Below, piece after piece: positions 22,187 to 33,431 of a DNA stretch of 64,000 bases. The notes beneath the pieces were generated by a model. It was not told the DNA's origin, did no database searches, and saw nothing but the letters and a program-made list of their open reading frames with translations. The stretch is from positions 4,392,501 to 4,456,500 of the forward strand of contig JAOTOL010001660.1 in assembly GCA_034440575.1 (NCBI GenBank). The letters run 5' to 3'. The stretch comes from Imbricaverruca yamaguchii. Lineage: Eukaryota; Arthropoda; Thecostraca; Neoverrucidae. Each line of letters opens with the position of its first letter. Position 1 is the stretch's first letter. The position numbers were made by a program, and so were the translations under genes.

Positions 22187-22548
22187 GGGGACGAGTACCC
22201 CAGGGGTAAGTTACTCGTCTCACAATCGAAAGGTTGTGGGTTCGAGTCTCACCTGTCGGGGCGGGGATAGCCGAGTAGTTAAGGTGTCGGGCTATGGGTG
22301 CCAAAGGTCCCGGGTTCGACTCTAGCGCCACTCAGGACATTTCCCAATCCCGCGGCCCACCGGCGAAACAGTGTGGGCGGCGCCATTAGCCGTGAATGTG
22401 CATAAAGTGTGTCGTGAACCAACTAATAAACAAACAAACAAAGTCTCACCTGTCGCTACTCTTCGCCCGCGACCAATCGGCGTGAGAGATTGGCGACACT
22501 GCATGACTCAACGGTCGATGTGTCGCAAAACCAATAACCAACCAACAA
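22187..22548 (+). mobile_element. SINE family B, split by a nested SINE C
   Basis: The tRNA-like head ggggacgagtaccccagggg has its B box (gggttcgagtctc) at 22238-22250. The body resumes at 22456 with ctactcttcgcccgcgacca and ends in ccaataaccaaccaac. The element is flanked by tcctggacagtggt (22173-22186) and tcctggacagcggt (22549-22562), a 14-bp target-site duplication with one mismatch. Confidence 0.92.
22259..22441 (+). mobile_element. SINE family C, nested inside SINE B
   Basis: A 183-bp element with A box tagccgagtagttaagg (22268-22284), B box cgggttcgact (22311-22321), body gcccaccggcgaaacagtgt and a caaa-repeat tail. It is flanked by perfect 14-bp copies of agtctcacctgtcg (22245-22258 and 22442-22455), which is the direct signature of insertion into SINE B. 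Confidence 0.95.
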
Positions 22549-22562
22549 TCCTGGACAGCGGT

Positions 22563-22859
22563 CGAGTCCCTGGAGCTTCGAAAGCCATAGATAGTCAGCC
22601 CTGGATAGGTTGGCATAATTATATGGATCAAACGATCCTGCCGTATTTTGGGATTGAAGAATGTTGGTAAATCGCTGTAGGGGCTCTGGTGACTGGTTTC
22701 CCACGCTCCAGTGCTTCCTTCCACGATGGTAGCAGGCACGATATAAGAGCGTATTACGAGCGGAAGCTGTCGCAGTGGTACATGCCGTTCAGTTTTTGAA
22801 AGGTTATTGAGCCGTACTTTCTTTTAATGAGGTGGTGCTCAGCTTCCCCAACAAGTCAG
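22563..22859. other. No gene seen
   Basis: Unique sequence between the SINE pair and the next array. Confidence 0.4.
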
Positions 22860-23967
22860 TAGAGCCGAGAGAAATCCAGGAGAGCGCTGGAGAGGATGCT
22901 GTGAGTGCTGGACAGATGCTGTGCTGCGGGGAGAGATAGACAGATGCTGTTCTACTGGGAGTACTGGACAGATGCTGTGCTGTGAGGAGTGCCGGACGGG
23001 CTGCTGGGAGTCCTGGACAGATGCTATGCTGTGGGGAGTGCCGCAGGAACCGCTGGATAGTCTGGTGGTCGCTGGACAGTCTGCGAGAAGTGCTGGACAG
23101 ATTCTATGGGGACCGCCGGATGGTCTGCGGGGAGTGCTGGACAGACACTGTGGAGCACTGGACAGTCTCCGGGGAGTTGTGAACAAAGTCTGCGGGGAGT
23201 GCTGGGCAGACTATATGGGAACCCATGGATAGTCTGTGGGGAGTGTTAGACAGGCACTGTGGCGACACGGTGTGTGGGGAGAGCTGGGCAGAGTCTGCGG
23301 GGAGTGTTAGACAGGCACTGTGGCGACACGGTGTGTGGGGAGAGCTGGATAGAATCTGCGGGGAGTGTTAGACAGGCACTGTGTGTGGGGAGAGCTGGAT
23401 AAAGTCTGCGGGGAGTGTTAGACAGGCACTGTGGGGACACGGTGTGGGGAGAGCTGGGCAGAGTCTGCGGGGAGTGTTAGACAGGCACTGTGGGGACACA
23501 CTGTGTGTGGGGAGAGCTGGATAGAGTCTGCGGGGAGTATTAGACAGGCACTGTGGCGACACGGTGTGTGTGGGGAGAGCTGGATAGAGTCTGCGGGGAG
23601 TGTTAGACAGGCACTGTGGGGACGCTGTGTGTGGGGAGAGCTAGATAGAGTCTGCGGGGAGTGTTAGACAGGCACTGTGGGGACACGGTGTGTGGGGAGA
23701 GCTGGATAGAATTTGCGGGGAGTGTTAGACAGGCACTGTGGCGACACGGTGTGTGGGGAGAGCTGGATAGAGTCTGCAGGGAGTGTTAGACAGGCACTGT
23801 GGCGACACGGTGTGTGGGGAGAGCTGGATAGAGTCTGCGGGGAGTGTTAGACAGGCACTGTGGGGACACGGTGTGTGGGGAGAGCTGGATAGAGTCTGCA
23901 GGGAGTGTTAGACAGGCACTGTGGGGACGCTGTGTGTGGGGAGAGCTGGATAGAGTCTGCGGGGAGT
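22860..23967. repeat. Minisatellite, about 61-bp unit, degenerate on the left
   Basis: From 23240 the unit is clear: gagtgttagacaggcactgt, ggggacacggtgtgtgggga, gagctggatagagtctgcgg. Unit starts at 23241, 23302 and 23363 give a 61-bp period. Before 23240 the same words (gctggacagatgctgtg, ggggagtgctgg) appear in a shorter irregular arrangement. Confidence 0.9.
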
Positions 23968-24742
23968 ATGGGGGAGCTCCGTGGGTCCGTGTGAGAGTGG
24001 GGGTGTCCGTGGGGAGCTCCGGACGCGGTGTCTGGGGAGCTCCGGACGCGGTGTCTGGGGAGCTCCGGACGCGGTGTGTGGGGAGCTCCGGACGCGGTGT
24101 CTGGGGAGGAGCCGGACGCGGTGTCTGGGGAGCTCCGGACGCGGGTGTGGGGAGCTCCGGACGCGGTGTGTGGGGAGCTCCGGACGCGGTGTGTGGGGAG
24201 CTCCGGACGCGGTGTCTGGGGAGCTCCGGACGCGGTGTCTGGGGAGCTCCGGACGCGGTGTCTGGGGAGCTCCGGACGCGGTGTCTGGGGAGCTCCGGAC
24301 GCGGTGTCTGGGGAGCTCCGGACGCGGTGTGGGGAGCTCCGGACGCGGTGTCTGGGGAGCTCCGGACGCGGTGTCTAGGGGAGCTCCGGACGCGGTGTCT
24401 GGGGAGCTCCGGACGCGGTGTCTGGGGAGCTCCGGACGCGGTGTCTGGGGAGCTCCGGACGCGGTGTCTGGGGAGCTCCGGACGCGGTGTCTGGGGAGCT
24501 CCGGACGCGGTGTCTGGGGAGCTCCGGACGCGGTGTCTGGGGAGCTCCGGACGCGGTGTCTGGGGAGCTCCGGACGCGGTGTCTGGGGAGCTCCGGACGC
24601 GGTGTTGGGGAGCTCCGGACGCGGTGTCTGGGGGAGCTCCGGACGCGGTTGGAGTCTGGGGAGTGTGGGGAGCTCCGTGGGTCCGTGTGAGTCGGACGCG
24701 GTGTCTGGGGAGCTCCGGACGCGGTGTCTGGGGAGAGCTTGA
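23968..24742. repeat. Minisatellite, 23-bp unit, about 32 copies
   Basis: The unit is ggggagctccggacgcggtg plus tct, and is very homogeneous. Both ends carry gggagctccgtgggtccgtg tgag (23975-24000 and 24678-24700). It joins the 61-bp array without a gap and shares gtgtgtggggag with it. Confidence 0.95.
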
Positions 24743-25689
24743 TAGGCTGGCGGACCGAGCAACACGTGAAGAAGAAAGCGTGTCACCAGGCCTGCCTGGC
24801 TTGTTATTTCTATTTGGGGCGTGAGTGCCAGTGATTACCCGGGTCTCACCACAAAGTCGTCGAGTGTGCACGCAAAAGGTCGCCAGCATACATTTCCCAG
24901 CCAAGACGTCAGAATAAATGACGCAGGCAATTACCACCTGAAGGCAATTACAGCTACATAGTGATGACACGTCTCCACCGCCAAGCGCCTTTCACGAGGT
25001 ACGTGGTTTCATCGTATGGTCTGACGATGGTGCTGTTTGTGTCGAGGAAATCTGTATGTCTGCCTTCTGTCGATTCTTTTCGGCAGGAATGCGATTGAAA
25101 TAGCGTACAAATCAATCTAGCAGACAGAGAGAAAGAATGCTGAGGTGCATGATTTGAATATCACTGGAACGCACATATCATCAACTGGTACTACATTATG
25201 GTACGCCAATCCTCTGCCCGTCCGAAGTTAGTGCAAATTTACAGACCTACAAGACCAGCCTACACGCTGTGCGAAGTCAAAGCTTACTGATACATCCAAT
25301 GAACAGTGGTGTAGGAAGCCGCATACGAGGCGACCGAAAGCTCGTGCTCGCTGGCCAGTTTACGTGACAAGCAGAGGTGCAGCCAAGGAACGGGGACTCG
25401 GGGGCTCGGGCCCACTTCAACGAAAAAAAAATGCGCTAGATGAAGCAAAACATGCTGTGATCTGGACCACCCAACATCAGACAATTTCGCCTCGCTTCTC
25501 GCGCTGTAAGCGGTCTTCATGAAGTGCCATTTTTTATATCCTCCCTTGAGTGCATCCTCGCTGCCCGCTGGCTGACAGGCCAGCATTATCGTTCGAACAC
25601 GTTTTAACAGGATGTTGTCAATATTTTCATCTTTGGCATAAAATGCTTTGAGGACCTGTCTATCATGTTAGGGAAATCCTTTAAGCAAC
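24743..25689. other. No gene seen
   Basis: Unique DNA. The 100-codon minus-strand frame (25284-25586) has no recognisable domain. Confidence 0.35.
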
Positions 25690-27660
25690 CCACACAAAAT
25701 CCCGCTGAGGCCCAAAAAATCGCATCGGAACCCCGAATGGTCGCATTGGAGCCCAAAAAGTCGAGCAGGGTCCCTGACAAAAATAACGCTGAGGATCCCC
25801 AAAATCACACAAAGGCCCATGAAAATGACATTGTGTGCCACAAAAAGCGTTCCGGTTTCCTAAAAATGACGCTGGGCCCCTAAAACGTCGCGCAGGGGAC
25901 ACAAATATAATGTTGGGCCTCAAGTGGTCAGGCCTGGCCCCTGGAAGTAATTCGGAGGCCCTAAGGAGTCTCGCCGGGGCCACGAGAATCGCACTGGGAC
26001 CCAAAAGGTTCGGCCCGATACCTGAAAATCGTGCATGGGCCAGCAAAAAATCGGACCGGGCCCATGAGAATCACGTTGGTGGCCCAAACAAGTCGTCCAT
26101 GGGTCTTCGCAAATCACGATGGGGGCACGAAAAAGACGGGTGTGTCACTTAAAATTGCATTGGGGCCCAAAAGTTCAGGCCGGGGTCCCTGAAAATCGCA
26201 CCAAAGCTCTAAAAATGTCCAACCCAAGTCTCTGAGAATCACGCTGGGATCTGAAAATTCGCGACTCGGTCCCTGCAACTCACACTGGAGACCCAAAAAA
26301 GTCATACTGGGTTTTGTAAAGTCACGACGAGGATACCAAAATGTCCGGCCGGAGCCCCTGAACATCGCGCTGAGCCTGGGTGTGCCAATAAATCGCGCCC
26401 GGGCCCCTGCAAATGACACTAAGGATTTGTCACGTCGCTCAGGGACCCCAAAAGACTCATCAGGACCATCCTGAACATGAAGCAGAGGTAAAGGAAAAAG
26501 CCAGGACATGAAAAATCACTCTGGGGTTCCAACAAACGCTCCAAAAGCCCCCAGAACGTGTTGAACCCGAAACACTTTCCGAGGCCACCATAACTCGCGC
26601 TAGAGATCCCAACAAATGACGACGGGCCCAAAAATATTGCACATAGACCCAAAAGAGTCGAGCCGCCGCCCTTGATAATCACAATGGGAGCCTAGCCAGT
26701 CGCGCCGGAGCCCCACATTCCTGAGCTGGCTTCCCAAAATGAATCCCTACTCGGAAGGTTGCTCTGCGTCCACAACAACGGCGCAAAAGACCCAAAATAG
26801 GCGTCGGAACCTGCAAAAGAAAGCACGTTGGGCACCGAAAAATGCATCGGGAGTCCGGAGAATCCTACCGGGCGTAACATATCGCGCAGAAAGCTTACAC
26901 AAATTTAAATCGACCCCCGGAAATCGCAAAAGGACTCATCGGATCGACCCGAGCATCAGAAAATTCAGAACAGGTCCCAAAGAAAGTTATCTGAAGGGTA
27001 CTCTGAAGGGTGCCATCGACTGACAAAAAAGCACTTTCTGAGCAGAGTCGCAACGGCGTGTCAAAGAGGGAAATGACCCTCCTGACTACTGAAGGGAAGA
27101 ACTCCGAAAAACCGCGCCGGGGTTCCTAAAAATCGCTCTGGGGCCCCATAAATTCCCCATAAAATATATACAGCGAGCACAAAAAACTCGCGTCGGGCCA
27201 GAAAATTTTCACTGGGGCCCGCTGAAACTGTGCTAGAGCCCAGCAAAGTTCAACGAGCTCTGTGAACTCACACTGAACATCCCAAATATTGCACTCGTGA
27301 CCCAAAATTCCCATCGGTAGTTCTACAAATTCTGGTCGGAGCATCAAACGTTCCCATTGAGGTTCCCAAAAACAGATGTCTGATGAAAACCAGAAAAACA
27401 AACTGGTGTCACACAGATGTTCGCCAGGAGACAAAAAAAAAACACATTCGGATCCTAAGAGCACAACGGGAAGCCGAAATGCACCGCGCTCCAAAACGTA
27501 CCGAATATCGGAAAAAGTGGCAGGGCCTTAAAGCATGCATCGCAGCTCTAAATAAGCACACCGGGAACTCTTGGACAAATCACGACGGAAGTCCTTAAAG
27601 CACAACGGGGCCATGAGACCGCACGGGGGCCTCAATAACAGATTGGGGCCCTCAAAAGGA
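25690..27660. repeat. Long, strongly diverged minisatellite (about 25-30-bp spacing)
   Basis: For about 2 kb, blocks such as gggcccaaaa, ggcccctgaaaatcgc and cactggggcccaaaa recur every 25-30 bp with heavy divergence. This looks like an old array that is no longer homogenised. It gives many medium open frames on the minus strand that all read as Gly/Pro/Phe-rich noise. Confidence 0.75.
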
Positions 27661-28200
27661 AACATAAAACACGCACAGCCGGGTACTGGGCATACATGTC
27701 ATAGACGTCAGTGAGGCAACAACACCAGCGGGCACCACCGCACCGAGCCGATGGGAACCAGCATGTGCCCCCCCCCCCTCCCGGAGAAAGTTCGGAATAT
27801 GATCTACTGATCCTCCTCTGTGCTTGTGCGTGCCTAATGTGCTTACCGTATCATTGAGCAGGGACCGGACCAGTGCGGCGCAACATCACCGGGAGCCGCG
27901 TCACCAACATTATGTGTGGTGCACACCTCCACCTCCCCAGCTAGCTGACAACTGGAATTTGCGGCGCACCCGGCCGAGCGGACGTTCGGCGGCCGGATCA
28001 TGGATCACGCATGGCCGCGTCCGTGTCGGATCACGGGGCGCGCCCATGCGACGCGTCCGCCGCTGCCGGCCGCGCGGCCGGCAGCCGGCCATTTGCGCAG
28101 CTGGCTCTCCGCGTCATCAATAGCCGGGTGAGTGTGCAGAATGTCGAGCTGCTGACGCGGCCGCCACACAGCACTCATGGAACGCTGCACGCCGTCGGCA
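27661..28200. other. CpG-rich stretch with a perfect GC palindrome
   Basis: 27860-28200 is rich in CpG. A perfect 24-bp palindrome occupies 28062-28085 (arms gctgccggccgc / gcggccggcagc). Several short frames overlap and none is recognisable. Confidence 0.5.
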
Positions 28201-28204
28201 GCCG

Positions 28205-28430
28205 GCGAATCGAACCAGTCGTTAGCTTGGCCAGCCGGCAGTCAACCGGACCAGCGGCCAGTCGCTCGGTCCGACGATCTATCAGTTAGACCAGCCGGCA
28301 GCCGACTGGACCAGCCGTTAGTTAGACCAGCCGGCAGCCAACCGGACCAGTGGCCGGTCATTCGGTCCAACCGTCTATCAGTTAGACCGGCCGGCAGACA
28401 ATGAGACCAGCGGCCGGTCACTCGGAGCAC
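28205..28430. repeat. Compound tandem repeat (about 96-bp period)
   Basis: gaccagccggcagccaaccg and gtctatcagttagacc recur. A longer block of about 60 bp alternates with one of about 36 bp, for about two full periods. Confidence 0.75.
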
Positions 28431-28605
28431 GCATTTGAGCGGCTTTCCATCCACCGGGTCCGCACCGAGCCGGGAATTGACGAGAACACTGGTGCCATTC
28501 CCAACTCCCTAGGCTACCTTCGTGGAGGAATCGCCCTGCGAGATACTTGTGTGTATTGTTTCCCTGGCATAATATTGGTGTATTGTGTGTGCGTAGCTGT
28601 ATCAA

Positions 28606-28641
28606 CATATATATATATATATACATACATATATATATATT

Positions 28642-28672
<31 letters not shown>

Positions 28673-28684
28673 ACATACACTATA

Positions 28685-28745
<61 letters not shown>
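28606..28745. repeat. AT microsatellite
   Basis: Interrupted (TA)n with scattered C, followed by a pure (TA)n run of about 48 bp. Confidence 0.95.
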
Positions 28746-28747
<2 letters not shown>

Positions 28748-28920
28748 ACAAGCTTTGCATTGCTCGTTAATCAGGTGCGCATCTGGAATACATGGATCTG
28801 CGATAGTTGCAGGAACAATTGTGTGCATTTTACTTGTGGAAACGAGCACAAGTGTGAGCGAATGCTTGTCTCCGGTACAATGGCATCAATTACGAAAAAT
28901 TAACTGACAACTCTACCGAA

Positions 28921-28971
28921 AAAGGGCAGGCCAGCGATCTAACCAGCTGAGCTACTGGAGCGGCGCCTGAT
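28921..28971 (-). mobile_element. tRNA-like SINE head fragment
   Basis: The minus strand reads gctccagtagctcagctggt tagatcgctggcctg, a tRNA 5' half with a clear A box (tagctcagctgg). No B box or 3' half follows, so it is a SINE remnant and not a tRNA gene. Confidence 0.6.
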
Positions 28972-31750
28972 GTTCATGTCGAGCCCATCTCACGCATTCT
29001 ACTCTTTGGAGAAGCTTAAATTGATCCATGTATTTAAAATAAAACAAATTAACTTGCAGTAAGATCAAGGATTGACGAAGAGCTGAGATAGTTATTCCTT
29101 TCAGCAAGCTTGTCCTTGCCTTATTACAAATGACTACGATGATTACCTTATGACAACTGCTTACCAGCATCGGCGACTTCCGGTGTGGACGGAAAGGGAA
29201 GGGTCAGTGGCCAAACGATGTGTGTGTATCCAAACCATTATCCAAAAGGAGTACGTCCGAATATAAATATAGTTGGAGGCCGCCCTAGACAACGGTTGCA
29301 CATCTGATCCTTTTCATATTCTTCTCACATTCAGGAACGTAGGCATGAGTGGGGTATTAAGAACAAAAATGTGAACGTAATAATTCCTTGACCCGCATAA
29401 ATGGCCGGTTGTGACATCGTCTCTCTGGTGCTGATCCTACGCTGATAATCGTCTAGGCTCATCAGACTCGCTCCGTGGGTTATTAAAAAACATTAGACGA
29501 GGCGAAAAAAAGCCTGGTGGAGTTTGTGGAGTTAACAAGCGTGTAACTCAACACACACTCCAAAGTACTGATGGCAGTCTGAACTCAAGTGCAGTTGGTT
29601 TGAGTGCATATTTCGGGAGGGCACAGCTGCATCGGAAGGCATTTGTTGGGACAGTTCTTATTACCAAGGCGATCGCCAAACTTCGCCTAGTACTGTATTT
29701 TAACAGAGGAGTTGTCGAAGCGAGGATGGATCGCATCAATGGCCAAGCAAGAACAGCTCTCGGAAAAAGGAGACTGCAGCCTGCTGGGAATGGAGTAGAG
29801 CTCTATTGTATGCAGCAGTGTAGATATATGGGTATGTACAAATCCCTCCGCCTCTCCTTTCCGTAGGCCCCCTACCGACTTGCCAGAGCTGGGGCGATGC
29901 AGCTAGGCGGGGTGGGCACGGACATCGCATTGGAAAGTGTCGATGTCCGATTCCGTCGTGATAGGTCCCAAAGGTCAGTTTTGTTTCGGGCCGTCATCTT
30001 CTTTCGTTCTGTTCTTCCTAGGTCCTAGGGGTGGGGATTCACTTCCGTGAGACTGCAATATATACCGTCCCTAAGTACGAAGGTTGGATGTGAAAAACAC
30101 GCTGGTACGGATTCTGATTCGCAATGGCGAAACATCCGCATCGGTGGCTTTTCATGTTCGCAAGATATGTGTACATAAAAAGGGATGTATTGCACCTGAT
30201 CATACATCACGCAAACCATTCACACAAATGTTTGCCTGCTAATCTGCATTCAATCTTTTTTTCAAAAGCTTCCTATGGGAAATCACATACTCAGCTTCCA
30301 ATCAAACATTCACATCCAACAACGCCAAGACATTGTGGCAAATCCAATGGTACCAAAATAGCTGTCTCTCCATCGTCGACGGTTCGGTAAATTTGATCGG
30401 TGATCAGTGCTAGTGCAGTTTCAGCCAACCGGAAGCGTCTGTATCCGTGCTGAGCATCAGTAAATATCTCACGATCGTTAGATAATGCGGGAAGTTGTTG
30501 GGACCGGGGTTCTAAAAATCGTCATCACTGGTGACAGAAGAGCGATGGCGTCGTAAAAGATTTGGCGGCACCAGCAAAGGAAGCACAAGGCGATAAGGCG
30601 AAGAAGACAGCCTGCTAACAGTCCCTCTATGGGCAATATGTCCCCGGGTGTCGACCGTCAGTGGTCTTCGACTCTCACTCCCCCAATGGGAGGGCGGGGG
30701 CGGAAAGCACGACGAAAGGGCCTGATGGCGAGGCTCCCCTGATTGTTAATCCTGGGCAAGACATCCTAAGCGGTGACTGCAAACCGGGCATTTGGGAAAC
30801 TCAGGTATTTCTGGGCCACGCATTCCCGCCGGGCCTATGACCCCTATGGGTCCGGATTGACCTTCTGACGGAGGGACAGGTAAAGCCCGACTGGGCCTCG
30901 AGGAAATAAGCCCGTGGTGTGACGGAATCGATTGGTACCCTGGTAGGGAGGGTACTCTGAAGGACGTCTGGTGCCAGACTTAGGTAGAGGCCAACCACGG
31001 CCCAAAAGGGAACACCCTTCCCTTCCGTTGATCTCGCGAGCCATGGCCGTGTGATTATGGCGTTGGCTGGGAGGAGATTTTGGCATTCCATAAGCCCCGG
31101 TAACTGAATAGGACAGGATAGGGTAGCAAGACGGTCGGTCGGTGGCATTGAGAGAGGCAGGACCCTGGACCACCCATCAATGCCGCTCCCAGCGCTGGTT
31201 TCAATTTGTAAGGCCAGCCATGGCGTCGATTGTGTAAGGTTAGGTAAGCTGGCCATTGACATCTACGTCCAGTTATAACACCGCACAGAAGCCGACTGAA
31301 AATGTAACCGTGTTGTGTTGCCAAGCCTTGAGGGCAGTAGCGGAAAATATATATCAATCACGCAATCAGGTGAGTCGCGTCAGCAATTTACAGGTAGGAC
31401 CTCAGAATTGGTAATTAATCTGCATGTGGGACTAATTGAGCCTACAGTGACATACGGAAGCACAGCACACCAAATGTTTACGCAACTCCCGAGGGAAATA
31501 CATCGTGGGCCAGGCTTTAGTAGGGACTGAATGAACGTGAGGTAATGAAAGGAACGAATGATGGTCATAATTGGGAGGTTCGTGGGAATGACTAAGGGGC
31601 AATTTTGGTATCCTTCAGGTAAACACCACTGGTAAATGTACTGCCTCTGGTAAATCTCATTGATATAACAGTGGATTTGATGGAAACCCAGTGAAAATAT
31701 TCAGCAGTCAGAAAAGATCACCGTCAAAATAATTGTATCATGGATTGATC
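28972..31750. other. No identified gene
   Basis: Mostly unique. A minus-strand 153-codon frame at 30801-31262 and a plus-strand frame at 29600-29866 look protein-like in parts, but I could assign neither and see no clear splice pairs. Confidence 0.3.
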
Positions 31751-31912
31751 AACATATATAATACATATATAAATGGATATAAAATTATCATAGATAATCC
31801 ATAGATGGATGTATAGATATACATCATAGATAAACGACAAATAGGTTAACAGATATTCATATATCACCGATAGATAGATGAATAGATAATTATCATAGAC
31901 AATCGGTAGCTA
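31750..31912. repeat. AT-rich 36-bp repeat, locus 1
   Basis: The unit is catagataatccatagatgg atgtatagatatacat, with about four diverged copies. The same unit occurs at 35628-35830. Confidence 0.7.
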
Positions 31913-33351
31913 TGTGCATGGAAGATAATTTACTTGGCCGCAGCTTGCATCCGACGGTTCCGAGAGCGTCGACTAGTACACGGGATCCGAGAGTGGCACA
32001 TGGGTACGTTCTGAAAGTGGACGAGTGGCGGGGGCGGCGGCAGTGTCGGCACCCTGTACCTGCAGCATACCCATCCAAAGTCTCACGTCACATCCAAAGG
32101 CTCCCAGCCCTTCCTAGCTGCATGACCTGCCGGGCGCACCCACGGGCGAATTTGACGTGGAAGGGCCTAGTCTCGCCGATATACATACGTGCAGTGGTGG
32201 CGACGGGCCGCAGCAGGGCTGGCGACGTCGGGACGGTGGAAAAGGTGGGCCCGACTGACCAACAGCCCGACACCAGCCACAGCTCCAAAAGCAGTCCCGG
32301 CTAGCTCGTCGGTGGAGAGCGCGAACGCCGCAAAGCGCCGCGCACCAACGGGCACAGCGAGGTGCGCACGGTCGTGTCACCAGCCCATCACTGCGCGGCC
32401 GCACGCCGCACGGAAGCCAGAAACGGCCCGGCTACACCCACAGACACCGCCCAGCTCGACATGGGCCGGACCCCTGCACATGCAGTGGGTAGGGTGGGCG
32501 GTACATAGGACACATAGTACACAGGATGGGACTCGAGTTAGTTAGTTAGTTAGTTATTTGGGTTTTAGGGTGCATCAACTGTAGTGGTTATACAGCGCCC
32601 AGGGTGGGACTCGAGGTCCGGGATGTGAATAGATACTCATCATCGATAATCGCATGGGCGCCACCACCGGTCGGGTCCGTGGGGTTCGGGCCCCGCTGGT
32701 GAATTTTTTTGGTGGGGTCCAATCCCACCTAAAAACAGACTTTTAGCAAAGCTTGAATCCAAATATGCACCGCTTTTCATCTACCGTGTCCTGACGGAGC
32801 GCTGGTGGAAACGTCTTGCGGCGGTTGCGATTCGTTCAAAACAATTCTGTTCACGTGAAATATGGGTCAATCTCAAAGGAAGTCGGTCCATTTGGAATAC
32901 TTTATTGGATCCGAACGCGCCCGTAATTTTGCAAGTCAGGGCTATTGCGCTTTTTAAACGATTCTGACAACCAATGACAATCATCATTTTATAGAGCAAG
33001 AAACATTGCAATAGAACAAAATGAAGTGTCTCAGATAGGGCAGTTTTCATTGTGTTTTTTTTAACTATGCACCAAAGTGGTGGGTACTTTGTACTTATGT
33101 AGCTAGGTACCAAGCAAATTATTGACATGTGCATATGTAGGTTAGATGCAAAGGACATATTTACCTTTCTATGTGTAGGGTAGATACACACAATCATTAC
33201 AGGATGGCAGTGTGGCAGGACTTACTTACCCATGCGAGCAGACATTGGTACCTGCTTGTATACCAATGCTAGCACATCGATCAACATATCTAGCAATGTG
33301 AAGCAAATATTGCATTCCTATTGTATTGATTGTATTGCCTACCTATCGCAG
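31913..33351. other. No identified gene; solitary SINE tail near 32550
   Basis: A GC-rich stretch at 31930-32500 has overlapping frames on both strands. A (gtta)n run and a dispersed tail motif copy (tttagggtgcatcaactgta) lie at 32536-32605. 32660-32720 is rich in short inverted GC words. The remainder is AT-rich unique DNA. Confidence 0.35.
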
Positions 33352-33431
33352 CTAACATTATGCCAGCCAGGGACACAATGTTGTGACAATGTTGTTGCAA
33401 TTTTCAATGACGTTCTTCCACTTGACCCCAG
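33352..33431 (+). CDS. Candidate 80-nt Cys-containing exon (unassigned)
   Basis: The acceptor tract attgcctacctatcgcag ends at 33351 and the donor ccccag|gtgccg starts at 33432. The open frame fits both and encodes LTLCQPGTQCCDNVVAIFND followed by VLPLDPR. The C-x5-CC spacing is of the type seen in small disulfide-rich extracellular domains, but one exon is not enough to name a family. The frame is open for 86 codons around it. Confidence 0.35.

Noticed and set aside
31235..31250. Telomere-like ggttaggtaa
   Set aside because: A single occurrence, no tandem TTAGG or TTAGGG run anywhere in the window.
32088..32288. Minus-strand MYIGETRPF resembling a GIY-YIG nuclease start
   Set aside because: Only the first few residues fit; the downstream Arg, His and Glu pattern is missing and the frame ends after about 25 residues.
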